A stretch of 64,000 nt of DNA from Carnegiea gigantea (lineage: Eukaryota > Streptophyta > Magnoliopsida > Caryophyllales > Cactaceae): the NCBI GenBank assembly GCA_029747015.1, contig JAKOGI010001555.1, positions 124,001 to 188,000 of the forward strand, written 5' to 3'. Positions 1-10,908 of this stretch are shown one piece after another. The translations under genes and the position numbers were made by a program. Within the stretch, counting starts at the first letter, position 1. Every line of letters starts with the position of its first letter. A model generated the notes under the pieces. The model did no database searches and was not told the origin of the DNA. It saw nothing but the letters and a program-made list of their open reading frames with translations.

Positions 1-2990
1 GTATCGCGATCTGACACAATACTGAGTGGCACACCATGCAGTCTAACTATCTCCTTAATGTATAGGTTAGCTAGTTGCTCAGAGGTGAAAGTGGCCTTGA
101 TGGGCAAGAAGTGTGCAGCCTTGGTCAATCTGTCAACTATAACCCACACACCATCGTGTTGTTTGATGGTTTTTGGCATTCCAATCATGAAATCCATGGT
201 GATGTGTTCCCATTTCCACTCAGAAATTGGCAAGGGTTGCAGTAAACCTCCAGGTTTTTGATGCTCGGTTTTCACCCGTTGGCACGTAAGACATCGAGCC
301 ACGTACTCTGCGATATTCCTTTTCATGCCATTCCACCAGTAATGGGTCTTCAAGTCATGGTACATCTTCGTACTCCCAGGGTGTACAACAAGTGTGGAGT
401 TGTGCGCCTCCTTTAACAATTCCTCCTTGAGAGCTGTTATGTTCGGTACACACAGTCTATTCCCATACCAAAGTACCTCATTTCGGATGGAGAATTCCTT
501 GTTCTTTCCCTCTTCCATGCCTTTCTTTGTCCTCATAAGTTCAGGGTCATCCTTCTGCTGTTGTTTGATCGTTTCGATCAATGGCGAAGAGACTTGGAGC
601 GCTGTCAAGTAGCCTTGATTTCCTCGCAGTACTACCTCTATTTGTAGCACGTCGAGCTCCCTTAGGAGTCTCTTTTCTTGTGTAAGTAGACAGGCTACAG
701 ACCCCATGGATTTTCTACTCAGTGCGTCAGCCACCACGTTTGCTCTTCCAGGATGATATTTGATCTCCATATCATAATCCTTAAGGAGTTCTAGCCATCT
801 TCTTTGTCTCATGTTTAACTCTTTTTGAGTAAAGATGTATTTCAAGCTCTTGTGGTCAGTGTATACTTCACACCTTACTCCATAGAGGTAATGTCTCCAG
901 ATTTTCAAGGCAAATACCACCGCGGCCAATTCTAGGTCATGTGTTGGATAATTCTCTTCGTAGGGCTTCAATTGGCGAGAGGCATAAGCAATAACTCTAT
1001 CTTTCTGCATTAATACACAACCCAGTCCCTTCTTGGGCGCATCACTGTAGATTACAAATCCTTCATTGCCTTCAGGTATCGCCAATATTGGTGCAGATAC
1101 CAAACGTTCCTTTAGCTCCTGAAAGCTATCTTCACACTCTGGGGTCCATTCAAATTTAGTGGCCTTCCGAAGTAGTTTGGTAATAGGTAAGGCTAGTTTT
1201 GAAAATCCTTCTACAAACCTTCGATAGTAGCCAGCTATACCTAAAAAGCTTCGCACTTCGGAGACGTTTGTTGGTCTTGGCCAGTTTATAATGGCCTCTA
1301 CCTTTGCCGGATCCACCGAGATGCCATCTTTGGTCACTATGTGTCCCAGAAATTGCACCCTTTCTAACCAGAACTCACACTTTTTAAGTTTGGCATATAA
1401 TTTGTGCTCCTCTAGGGTTTTCAGCACCATTCGCAAGTGGTTTGCATGCTCTTCCTTGGTCTTGGAGTAAACCAGGATATCATCGATGAACACCACTACA
1501 AATTTATCTAGGAAGGGCCTAAGGACTCTGTTCATCAAGTCCATAAAGAAGGCAGGAGCGTTCGTCAGTCCGAACGGTAACACCAAGAACTCGTAGTGGC
1601 CATATCGAGTGCGAAAAGCAGTTTTAGGCACGTCCCCCTTCTTGATCTTCAATTGATGGTACCCCGATCTCAAATCAATCTTCGAGAACACCGAAGCACC
1701 AGCCAATTGATCAAACAGGTCATCAATTCGAGGGAGTGGGTATTTATTCTTAACCGTTACCTTGTTTAGTTCTCGATAGTCAATACATAACCTCAAACTC
1801 CCATCTTTCTTCTTCACAAATAGTACGGGTGCTCCCCAGGGTGAAACACTAGGCTGAATTAACCCCTTATCTAGTAGCTCTTGCAACTGAGTTTTCAACT
1901 CCGCCAATTCCGCAGGTGCCATTCGATAAGGTGCCTTGGATATTGGAGCGGTTCCAGGCACTAGTTCAATGGTGAATTCGATTTCTCTGTCGGGCGGTAG
2001 CCCCGGTACCTCTCGAAACACCTGTGGAAATTCCCTCGCTACCGGAATCTCACTCAAGTCCGGCTCCTTTAGTTCTGCGACCTCAATTGCACACCAATAG
2101 CCCTGACATCCTTTCTTCAACATTTTGAGTGCTTGCATAGCAGATACCGTTGGAATGGTTATTTGGTGGCCACTTCCCTTAAAGGTTACTCTTTCTCCAT
2201 TGGAGGCCGTGAAGGTAACCAGTTTTCTCTCGCAGTCAATAGTAACTTTATGTCTCATTAACCAGTCCATCCCTAGAATAACATCCCAACCTTGTATATC
2301 CAGCTGTATTAGGTCTACAGGGAGAGTTCTCCCTTCCAATTGAATAGCACAGTCCTTAAAGACAAGGTCGGTATAGTAAGCAGACCCTAAGGGGGTAGTC
2401 ACACATAATTGTACATCCATTTCACTGGGCTTGCTAGCGAGTTTCCTTGCAAAGGTAGGATTTACAAAAGAATGTGTGGCACCTGAATCAAATAAAACAT
2501 AAGCATAAAGATGTTTAATAAAAAGGGTGCCTGATACGGTGGCAGTGAGGTCCTCCGCCTCACCTCCTTCCAAGCTAAACACCCGGCCACCTGCTTGCGG
2601 CCTTTTTCCACCTCGTTTGCCTTCTGAAGTTGCATTCACAGGAGGTCGGCCTCTTTGTGGAATTGGATTAGCCCCCGTGCCTGGACCTTGTGTACTGTTC
2701 TGCCGATTCCACGCCTTTTTGGGGCAATTTGCAATTTTGTGGTCCGTAGATCCACACCCATAGCATTCTTGTGTGCCATATCGGCACCGACCAGAGTGCA
2801 TACGCCCGCATTGGTTGCAGGGTTCCAGCACCTGCCTTGGTACAACTTGTTTTCCTTTTCCCCGGTTGTCGAAATTGCCGATCTTATTGCTTCCCTGGGT
2901 ACTGGACCCTCCTTGATTAAACTTTCTTTTTGCTGGGCCAATCTGACGACTTTCCTCTTCGGTTTCAGCTATGACTCGGGCTATTTTCAC
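1..2990 (-). CDS. pol: Element T pol (knuckle, protease, RT, RNase H, integrase), 3' end beyond window
   Basis: This frame is open from about 2990 to the left edge. In order it shows a CCHC zinc knuckle (about 2720-2820; CX2CX4HX4C), aspartic protease with DSGATHSF (about 2467-2489), reverse transcriptase with [10 protein letters not shown] (about 1462-1491), RNase H ending in a [13 protein letters not shown] stretch (about 718-770), the integrase HHCC finger (about 270-400) and the start of the DDE core, ending at SDRD on base 3. It would cut, copy and integrate the element RNA in virus-like particles. It is joined to gag through a one-base lesion near 2991, so the polyprotein is probably not made from this copy. 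No in-frame stop was seen in the visible part. Confidence 0.85.
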   Translation of the reverse strand, partial: MKIARVIAETEEESRQIGPAKRKFNQGGSSTQGSNKIGNFDNRGKGKQVVPRQVLEPCNQCGRMHSGRCRYGTQECYGCGSTDHKIANCPKKAWNRQNSTQGPGTGANPIPQRGRPPVNATSEGKRGGKRPQAGGRVFSLEGGEAEDLTATVSGTLFIKHLYAYVLFDSGATHSFVNPTFARKLASKPSEMDVQLCVTTPLGSAYYTDLVFKDCAIQLEGRTLPVDLIQLDIQGWDVILGMDWLMRHKVTIDCERKLVTFTASNGERVTFKGSGHQITIPTVSAMQALKMLKKGCQGYWCAIEVAELKEPDLSEIPVAREFPQVFREVPGLPPDREIEFTIELVPGTAPISKAPYRMAPAELAELKTQLQELLDKGLIQPSVSPWGAPVLFVKKKDGSLRLCIDYRELNKVTVKNKYPLPRIDDLFDQLAGASVFSKIDLRSGYHQLKIKKGDVPKTAFRTRYGHYEFLVLPFGLTNAPAFFMDLMNRVLRPFLDKFVVVFIDDILVYSKTKEEHANHLRMVLKTLEEHKLYAKLKKCEFWLERVQFLGHIVTKDGISVDPAKVEAIINWPRPTNVSEVRSFLGIAGYYRRFVEGFSKLALPITKLLRKATKFEWTPECEDSFQELKERLVSAPILAIPEGNEGFVIYSDAPKKGLGCVLMQKDRVIAYASRQLKPYEENYPTHDLELAAVVFALKIWRHYLYGVRCEVYTDHKSLKYIFTQKELNMRQRRWLELLKDYDMEIKYHPGRANVVADALSRKSMGSVACLLTQEKRLLRELDVLQIEVVLRGNQGYLTALQVSSPLIETIKQQQKDDPELMRTKKGMEEGKNKEFSIRNEVLWYGNRLCVPNITALKEELLKEAHNSTLVVHPGSTKMYHDLKTHYWWNGMKRNIAEYVARCLTCQRVKTEHQKPGGLLQPLPISEWKWEHITMDFMIGMPKTIKQHDGVWVIVDRLTKAAHFLPIKATFTSEQLANLYIKEIVRLHGVPLSIVSDRD

Positions 2991-3520
2991 CGCCTCTGGT
3001 ACATCTCCTGGAAGCTGGTGAAAACATGCCCAGCTATCATCCGCTTAATGGGTCCTTTAAGACCTTGCTCGAAGTGGTCCATCTTCATTTCTTCAGTTGC
3101 GACTTGATTAGGAGCAAAGCGACTAAGCTCGTTAAACTTCGCCGCGTATTCTACCACACTCATTTGGCCTTGTTTCAACCGTAGAAATTCTTGTTCCTTT
3201 GCCCTCTTTACATCTCGTGGGTAATACTGAGCATCCATCACAGTTTTTAGTTGTTCCCAAGTTAGAGCTGGTTCACCCGCTCGAGGTTTGACAGTGCCCC
3301 ACCAGAATTCTGCTTCCTTTTCGAACTGATGGGTCGCCAGACGTACTTTAAAATTTTCGGGGCAGTCCATTACTTCAAACAAATTCTCCATCCTTCTTAG
3401 CCATTCCTCATAGGCAAGAGGATCTGTTCCATCACTAAACCTTGGTGGTCTCAACTTATTAAACTGACAAATCATCTCCAAGGCGGTTGGTGCCGCCATC
3501 TGTTCCCTTCGTGGAGGCAT
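2987..3520 (-). pseudogene. gag: Element T gag (capsid), frameshifted before the zinc knuckle
   Basis: The 177-codon ORF starts MPPRREQ and carries a plant retrotransposon gag core (residues about 25-150, with WLRRMENLF, EAEFWW and SVVEYAAKF). Capsid would package element RNA. The frame stops at 2987 just after FQEMYQRR; one missing base restores continuity with AVKIARV and the downstream knuckle-protease frame. The break is upstream of the nucleocapsid knuckle, so it looks like a random one-base deletion rather than a programmed gag-pol shift. Confidence 0.8.
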
Positions 3521-3813
3521 TGGCTACACAGTCATTTATGCAAAGTTGCTTAGTTTTTATTCATAAAAATAGATTGTCAAAAGCATTTAAAAACATAGTA
3601 CAACATTAAACAGAATGTACAGAGCTTTAAGTATTCGTGCGATCCTATTTTGGTCGCACGAATCACTTCTCAAAAAAAAATGCGCTTTCACGAATCACGA
3701 AATATCGGGTATCACCCATGTTTATTCATTTTCAAACGCACCTTAACCAAGTTTTATTTAAATACAATGCACACATTGGCGACTCCAGGCTACACATAGC
3801 CCCTATTACCACC

Positions 3814-4527
3814 CTAGTTACCACCTGAGGAACCCTCTTCAGGGGGATCATCTACCGTTGGATCATTCGAGCCCTCAGACTCAACTGGGGCTAGTAGGTC
3901 CCATAATACAAACGGTGGGGAGTACTCCACATCAGGTGCTCCATCCACCAGTTCTCTCATTCTGAGCATCGTGGCTTGCCAGCCCCGGGGGTATTGTGCA
4001 CCAAAGGAATCTATCCAACGTGCCCATAGAGCGGCTACTCGCTTGTATCGTCTTGCCTGAGGGTTTTCTGCGAACAGAAGTCTCATTTGACGATGTTCAA
4101 TCTGATTTCTCTCTACTATTGTGATTGGTAGTTGTTGGGTAGCAGCAGGAGCAATTAGAGCCGTATTGATCATTTGCATGGCAACATCGCTCCTTCCCAA
4201 GGGGGTACTTCCTAAGGAATCCACCCGTCCTTCTGCTAACATCAGGAAATCCACTAATCCCTGGAAAGTAAACGGAGCATAAGCTCCCCTGCGTACATGA
4301 AATAGACGGAGGATTGAGGTGACCTCGCCCCATCTTCCCGTGCACGGCATCGTTCGGATGAACTTGTAAGTCCAGTGGTTTTGGGTGACCCGTAAGGGTC
4401 CCCTCTGGTTACTCCTAATCATTGCTTCCCAAAAGAAAACCGCATTCCACGCGGCCAGCCAGAATGGGAGGTACTCGAAATCATCAATGCTAAACACCAT
4501 CCTACACCACCACACGAGATTAGACAT
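3814..4527 (-). CDS. Extra ORF between primer site and gag in element T, unknown function
   Basis: An uninterrupted 237-codon ORF lies on the same strand as gag-pol, 162 bases after the primer site and 293 bases before gag. It starts MSNLVWWCR, is rich in Trp, Arg and Ala, has a long amphipathic middle (including RYKRVAALWARWIDSFG) and ends in an acidic, Gly/Ser-rich tail (PPEEGSSGGN). I recognise no domain and no zinc-binding or catalytic motif. Ogre/Tat elements are known to carry an ORF before gag, but such an ORF is not expected in Tekay/Del types. It could be an accessory element protein, a captured host fragment or an alternative N-terminal gag segment. It has no stop despite the lesion in gag. 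Confidence 0.6.
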   Translation of the reverse strand: MSNLVWWCRMVFSIDDFEYLPFWLAAWNAVFFWEAMIRSNQRGPLRVTQNHWTYKFIRTMPCTGRWGEVTSILRLFHVRRGAYAPFTFQGLVDFLMLAEGRVDSLGSTPLGRSDVAMQMINTALIAPAATQQLPITIVERNQIEHRQMRLLFAENPQARRYKRVAALWARWIDSFGAQYPRGWQATMLRMRELVDGAPDVEYSPPFVLWDLLAPVESEGSNDPTVDDPPEEGSSGGN

Positions 4528-4689
4528 AAACTAAGAAGCACGCATTTGAATGGGAGTCCTAAACCATATTCTAGTTCGTGTCCTCAAGTAAGCAAGTAAG
4601 CACGTAGTAGGCTCAAGTAAACACTTTAAGGCACATAATTTCACAAATTGACACTCCTAAGGTCACATCTATATGCATATGCAACGTAT

Positions 4690-4702
4690 GGCTCTGATAC
4701 CA
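4690..4702 (-). other. Primer binding site of element T
   Basis: The minus strand reads TGGTATCAGAGCC, complementary to the 3' end of initiator Met-tRNA, five bases after the LTR end at 4708. It primes minus-strand cDNA synthesis. Confidence 0.9.
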
Positions 4703-6600
4703 CCCAATGTAACACCCCCGACTACCTTTCAGGAATGTCACACCGCCAGGATCCCCCGAGGGAGACCCCTAAGGCTCTTCTTCTTTTAACTTTCTTCTTA
4801 ATTTTTACCCAACTTTAGCTTAGGTTAGGAAAACCTGGGACGAAACCGGCAGAGTTCCGTCTGTAATTACAACAATTTCCAAAATTACATTACGAAGTTC
4901 AGGGTACCTGTGAACTTTTAAACCAAAATGCAAAATAACTAGGAGTACCAGCGAGTCACACACTCGTGGTGGGGCTTAAGCCCTTTACATACACTTATTA
5001 CAAAAGATTTACATAGGTTCATACTGCCAGAGCCTTTGAGCCACTACATGACCAACGCACGCACTTTCTTAAAACAAAACATCACTTCAGATGGCTTCAC
5101 AACTTCACATTATAGATACATCAGCGGAAGCAACTAGCGGTCCATTCATTCTTCCCCTGGGGGAAAAAGGGGAGAGGAAATGGAGTGAGCCACCACATGC
5201 TCAGTGAGTGTTCCTCCACTCCTTAAAACAAAACCCTTTTCAAGCAATAATACTCATAATATTCACTTATCAAGCATTTAGCTAATACTAACATGGTATT
5301 AGGCAACATATTATAGGACACAGGTTGAAGAACATAAATATCGGACAAGTCATGACTTATGTATTCACTAGGCACATTTGAATGTCATTTCACGATTCAC
5401 TAGCATGTCACATATTCTATTTGAAGCCACATTCATCATATTTAAGAACATTTTCCTTTAAATCTGCAATGAAACTTTCTTTGAACATTTGAAAGCATTT
5501 CATAACCTTGAGGTTCTCAATCTTTTAAAGAGTTTACATTTCGCATTCGTCGTAAAACGACCCTTATAAGCATTTCATATTCATTCCATATGGCCTCTTT
5601 GGGCCCATAAAACATTCTTCCTCTTTAAAACGTATAAAATGGCAAAGGCCAATTGCTTTTCTTAACTTCATAAAAAAATACTTCTGGCATAAGATCATTA
5701 CAGGGTGCTGATTGGGTGAGAACCTTTCTCGACCCCATAGTGAGACCTAACGCTCACGCTTAAGCTCTTACTCCCGGGATGGCTACATATAACATATCGG
5801 ACCATTACATTAGCCCTCGTCAGGGCCTCTAGGGTTTATTCGGACTTATCCCCTAGGAAAACATTACATCATTTCATATTGTCCGCAGCACATTATCTTA
5901 GCCACTCAAAGCGTATCGGCCATAACGGCTAGTAGTTTTCCGTTTCAAACAATGAAATCATTCAACGTATAATTCCCATCTCCCTTTTGTTAAAACGTTT
6001 TAGGGGTTCCTCCCAAACACTATTTGAATAGCTAAAATAGGCCATAGCTCGTTACTAGACATGGCTATTGTTCATTTAAAACACATGAAAAGTCATTAGC
6101 CAAAACATCCCCCTTCCATACACATGTTACATTTTAAATATACGAGGAAAGGGAAACACACATATCACATTTAAACACTTCGTAATCATTTCAATACAAT
6201 GAGCCACACATGGCCTCGCAATCCACACGATTGCGGTAATTTCATAACCCGAACTCCCTCCTCACAAGCACCGTACCACAAGACCTCGATCGCTCATAAT
6301 TCTTTCCTCAAACCATCCAACTACCAACTCGATTCATCGATTTATTAATCACATCATCTTATCATATTAGCTTATGTAAAAGAGAGGGGAGTTTAGGCCC
6401 TTACCTGAGCGACCAGCATCATTCAGCGGAGCGTTACAACAAACGTGCAAATAGCCACATTTATTCGTAATTCAACGATACTTTATTCAGTAAATCAAAT
6501 ATAGTTCCATGCTAAACACAACAATGCATTTCGAAGTAATTTCCCTGGCACGAATGTACTAAAAGGGTTCAAATTTATTTCGTTTACACACATAAAACAT

Positions 6601-7018
6601 TAGCTAGTCCAATTCAAATGGAAGCTAAACACGTTAGACTAACTTCGTTTTTAATCCATTTTCATAAATTAGCTACATAACTTGAATCGATGCTAAATAT
6701 GTCAAACTAACTTCGTTTCTAATTCTTTTTCAAATATTAACTCTTTAACTCGATTCATAACCAAATATGTTAAATTAACTTCGATTTTAATTCCGTTTTA
6801 AAGTATAACTCACTAACTTGAATCGAAGCTAAATACGTTAAATTAACTTCGATTTTAATTCCGTTTTAAACTATAACTCACTAACTTGAATCGAAGCTAA
6901 ATACGTTAAATTAACTTCGATTTTAATTCCGTTTTAAACTATAACTCACTAACTTGAATCGAAGCTAAATACGTTAAATTAACTTCGATTTTAATTCCGT
7001 TTTAAACTATAACTCATT
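6601..7018. repeat. 68-bp tandem repeat array inside the T LTR
   Basis: The marker AACTTCG recurs at about 6641, 6709, 6777, 6845, 6913 and 6981, a constant 68-base spacing. The last three units are nearly identical and the first ones have drifted, so the array grew at its right end. It lies downstream of the presumed transcription start. Confidence 0.85.
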
Positions 7019-7610
7019 AATTAGGCATAATTCATTTTAAAGTCATTTTTCAAGCGCGATTTAACACGTATCGATTCGAAGAGTCATTCATTACCTCGGA
7101 ATTACATTTCAAGCCTATTTAAGTCGTTTTAGCATAACATGATTCGAGTTATTATCAGGCAGCGAGTTTGCACATGCATCAATTCAGGTATTATTGAAAG
7201 TACGGTTACAGCCTATAACAATTCCTGTGCATTTCTAAGCTGAAAATTTACTGTTTCAAAACATGCATACTGACGGCAGTGAGCAAGGTATGTTTGTGCG
7301 TTTGGGCGTGCATAAATAGGCTTGAAATTACCAGGCATCACATTTTCAATCAATCTCTGACATTTCTAACTACTTGAGCTAACCTTAATCTGACATGCAA
7401 CATCATTCTACTGAATTCATACTTAAAATAACAGCAGCAGCTTAGGAGAGGATGTTCACTCACCTGAAAGTGCTTAATTACCCACTCAATTGGCAGTAAT
7501 TCACGCCCAAACCCTTTTGAATTCGTCCTTGGTTCAGCTACACCCAGAACCGAAACCCTAGCTTTGATTTGGTCGCGATTTGGGGTTGTCTGGGGTCGAA
7601 TTCGACCCCC

Positions 7611-7620
7611 AGATTTATAG
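7611..7620 (-). promoter_or_regulatory. TATA box of the T LTR
   Basis: The minus strand reads CTATAAATCT within a GC-rich stretch about 675 bases into the LTR, a suitable U3 promoter position. It is an inference from sequence only. Confidence 0.5.
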
Positions 7621-7842
7621 AGGAGGTGGAGTGGGCAGTGGCTCGCCGGAATCCGGCACGTGGGCGGTGGTTTTTAGGTGTTAGACGCGTGGTTGGAGAG
7701 CTGACTCGTTCGTGTGACGTGGGGGAAGGAAAACAGGCAGTGGTTGGGTGGCTGGCGACGCGTGGGTGAGGCCAGACAGCTCCTCCTCTCGCCGGCGACA
7801 CGTGACGGCCGGCGGTGACGCCAGGCGGCGACCGGTGGCCCG

Positions 7843-7885
7843 CGAGAGAGAGAGAGAGAGCGTAGCAGAGAGAGAGAGCGAGGTG
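7843..7885. repeat. Imperfect (GA)n microsatellite
   Basis: Two GA runs (about 7843-7860 and 7867-7879) lie in the U3 part of the T LTR. On the sense strand they are CT-rich, which is common near plant promoters. A 13-base T run follows at about 7938. Confidence 0.8.
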
Positions 7886-8295
7886 CGAGAGGAGGGGGGT
7901 CGGGGTCCCCCGACTTCAGTCCCCCTTTTCAATCCTTTTTTTTTTTTTTGGGTTAAACTAACAACATACAGCTAAATTTTGATCCGTACTCGCTAATAGT
8001 TATGTTAAACTCAAATTGAACGACCTACCATGTACATTTTGGTTTAAACTTTGGGAAACTGCCAAGTAAAACGAAAAACGATTTTAAAAACTGGGTTTAG
8101 CATAGATTCAAATGTTTTATAAATAAGTAGCGTCAATGATAATATTAGTCAAATAATCGCCCCTTTTATTGAAACTAGTCGTTAAAAACTCACACGGTCG
8201 ATTTAATACTTTCGTCGGATAACAAATTAAAAGCAACTGGTCAAATCAGCAACTAAACAGTTAGTCGGTGATAGCACGAAAGCATGGCCCTTACA

Positions 8296-9752
8296 CATTC
8301 TCATGCTTCCATCTTTCTTGGGCACAAGTAGGGCCGGGACGGCACATGGACTCAAGCTCTCGCGGATCAAGCCCTTGGCTAGGAGCTCATCCACTTGTCT
8401 TTGAACCTCTTGTGTCTCTTGAGGGTTCATGCGGTAGGCCGGTCTATTTGGGAGGGTGGCACCCGGGAAGAGGTCGATTTTTTGTTGGATGGATCTTTTG
8501 GGGGGTAGGCCATGAGGTATTTCTTGTGGGAAGACGTGGGCAAAGGTTTGTAGGAGTGAGGTAAGTAAAGGATGGGGAGATTCCTTTACCTTGGCCGGTT
8601 CTTGGCCCAAGAGGATCCACTCCTTAAAGTCTTCGAACTCATGGAGTTGAGAGTGGAGTAAGGTGGTGAGAAAGACATCCAACTTGGGATTGTCTTGAGG
8701 GTTCTTTTGTGGGCTAGGCTTGAGGGGAGTGAGGGTGATTTTCTTGTTGTCTTTGGTGAAAGTGTAGGTATTCTTTCGACCATCATGCATCACCCTTCTA
8801 TCAAAGAGCCATGGCCGGCCCAAAAGAACATGGCAAGCATCCATGGGCACTATGTCACACCATATCTCATCTTTATATGACTTTCCAATGGAAAAAGTAA
8901 GCAAACATCGAGTAGTAATTTGCAAACCCTTACCTTGGTTGAGCCATTGGATTGTGTAAGGATTTGGGTGAGGTGTGACCGGAATCTTGAGTTTGTCCAC
9001 CATGGTTTTTGAGGTCACATTAGCACAACCTCCCCCATCGATGATGAGAGAACACACCTTGCCACTCACGGTGCACCTTGTATGGAAGATGCTCTCCCTT
9101 TGCTCCATGTTGTCTTGAGTAGCAATCCCACTTAGAGCCCTTCTAATCACTAGTAGTTCCCCTTCATCCGGGCCCTCTTCTACCTCTTCCAACATTTCAG
9201 CCATGTACACCTCCTTTTCTTCTCCATTCTTCTCTTCCTCAACCTCTAGCTCCTCTAAGGACTCTTGATATTCGGCTAGAGATACCATTCTCTTGTTTGG
9301 ACATTCGGAAGCGTAATGTCCAAGACCTTGACAACGAAAGCATCGAACCTTGCTAGGGGGTTTTGGTGGTGGCTTGGATGGAGTTTGTGGGGGGGCTGTT
9401 TGAGGGGATTTCGAGTTTGGGGGTGGATAAGATTTTTGAGGAGTGAATGGGGGCTTTTGAAAGCCATAAGGCCGTGGGGTAGGCTTAGAGATGGGGTTCT
9501 TGCCTTTGAGCTTCTTTTGTTTTTCTACCTTGTGAGCAATTTGTTCATCAAGGGAGGTGTAGGGGTGTAACTCCACTACATGAGCAATTTGTTCATCAAG
9601 CCCACTCAAGTAACGAATCAAGGTTTGGGAATCATCTTCCCTCAAATCACACTTTAGAAGAAGTTGTTCAAAGTCCCTAGTGTACTCCTCTACACTCTTT
9701 GAACCTTGTCGGAGGTGGTGGAGTTTAAGGAAATTGTCTTGAAGATAGTGTG
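8296..9752 (-). pseudogene. gag-pol: B1 gag C-terminus, protease and start of RT
   Basis: The visible order is the gag end (SVEEYTRDFEQLL), the CCHC knuckle [14 protein letters not shown] (about 9300-9345), acidic linker, protease IIDGGGCANV (about 9015-9050; the B2 copy has DGGS, so one active-loop residue differs), the [10 protein letters not shown] strand and the RT entry segment to [10 protein letters not shown] short DEQIAH segment appears twice near 9540-9600 where B2 has different residues, a small local duplication. Reading then enters the LTR of T and ends at 8227 without RT catalytic residues. It belongs with the gag N-terminus at 13632-14402. Confidence 0.85.
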
Positions 9753-10908
9753 TGATGTATATGTGGGTGGCAAGTGAACCAAATCAAACTCCAACTCAAA
9801 ATAAGCCAAGTTGGGAAGAGAAATGAAAGATGGATGAGATGGATGAAGCACTTCACTACACAAGAAAAAGGGATAGAACAAGATCTTGTAATTGAGATAA
9901 TCCTTCACGGAGCCACTCAATGACTTGATCTTGGGCTAATTCTCTTGTCTTACCAAGGAATCACTCCAATTGGAAAAGATAGAGAACCTAGAACACCACT
10001 TGAATTAGCCAAATTCAAGATATAGAACTAGGAATTTTTGAGACACAAATGAGAATCACTCTCAAAGGTGCTTGTATTACTTTGGAAATCTCTTACAATG
10101 CTGAATGATTAGCTTCACATGCCCCTCCCCTTTTATAGACTCAGCAAAAGACAATCAAAAGACTCAAATAACTCCTAACAATTAAAACTAGCTAATGAAA
10201 AGTCTAAGAAAAATGAAAAGACACATCATAAAAGGGGGTGGGGGAGGTTACAAGGAATATTCTAGGATTTTTGCAGCTGATTACATCAATCTAGAAGCAT
10301 CTAAAACGTGCACAATATCAGCCACACAAGTATATGTAACCGAAGACTCTTCATATTCCCAGCATTAATCCTTGCAACTGCCTCAACTTCAACAGAGCAT
10401 AACTTCCAGAATACTCGGCCAAATCACGCGTTCTTGGGCTTGTTAGAAAGCCCTGGAAGTCTAATTTCCAGAATGGGCTCATTTGCTCAATTTGGATAAG
10501 CGGTTTGAAAGTTATGGCCCAAACAATGCACCTATCTCAGACTAGGACTGGATCAGCATAATGTATCTTTGAGTGATATTTGCCCAATCAAATGACGTCC
10601 AAATTAAACAAACTTGGGCTTATTTGAAAGCTGAAATCTTAAACTTCAAAACCATGTGGAGCCTCAAGTTGTGGGTCCACTTGAGCTTGTTCCAAAAGTG
10701 GTCACAAAAAATCGGGTTCCGCAGGGATGAATTCAGCGCCAAATTTCTAGCAAAGCTTAACCTCTTTTTGACCTCTTCATAGTGTCGTGAGTCTTTGAAC
10801 TCACTTAATAAGACCAAATAATCACACTTCCAAGCATGATCTTCTTTGACCCTTTTCTTCTTTGAAATTGGTCTTGAATAAAAATGATGCATATGGAAAT
10901 ATGCATCA
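9753..10908 (-). repeat. A1 3' LTR
   Basis: The LTR-A sense strand starts TGATGCATAT and ends ATACATCA. Its first 24 bases form a hairpin (10-bp arms, 4-base loop). A TATA box (sense TCTATAAAAG) sits at about 10131-10140. About the first 270 bases encode the polyprotein tail, frameshifted here by one extra A in a six-A run. Confidence 0.9.

Larger units (their letters stand above)
1..8295 (-). mobile_element. Element T: Tekay/Del-like Ty3/gypsy retrotransposon (5' part)
   Basis: The element reads right to left: 5' LTR (8295 to 4708), initiator-Met primer site, an extra ORF, gag, then pol running off the left window edge inside integrase. The LTR ends are TGTAA and TTACA. The right end interrupts the reverse transcriptase of element B1 after its KKDGSMRMC stretch, so T is nested in B1. 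The five bases outside the LTR (8296-8300, CATTC) are the expected target duplication; its partner lies beyond the window. Assignment to Tekay/Del is from RT and integrase motif style only; the chromodomain that would confirm it is outside the window. Confidence 0.85.
4708..8295 (-). repeat. 5' LTR of element T (3588 bp)
   Basis: On the minus strand the repeat begins TGTAAGGGCC at 8295 and ends GGTGTTACA at 4708, next to the primer site. Most of it is AT-rich and non-coding. It contains a six-unit 68-bp tandem array (6601-7018), a GC-rich block (about 7560-7930) and a TATA box (7611-7620). The second LTR lies outside the window, so the boundary rests on the TG/CA ends, the PBS and the interrupted B1 reading frame. 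Confidence 0.8.

Noticed and set aside
2985..3000. Programmed frameshift between gag and pol in T
   Set aside because: The shift lies before the nucleocapsid knuckle and lacks a slippery heptamer; a one-base deletion is simpler.
2636..3107. ORFs of 101 codons (minus) and 150 codons (plus) over the T gag-protease border
   Set aside because: They are shadow frames of the knuckle and protease region; the true frame carries CCHC and DSGATHSF.
7538..7975. Overlapping ORFs of 66-87 codons on both strands in a GC-rich block
   Set aside because: The block lies in the U3/R part of the T LTR around the TATA box and a GA microsatellite. High GC removes stops by chance and no conserved domain is seen.
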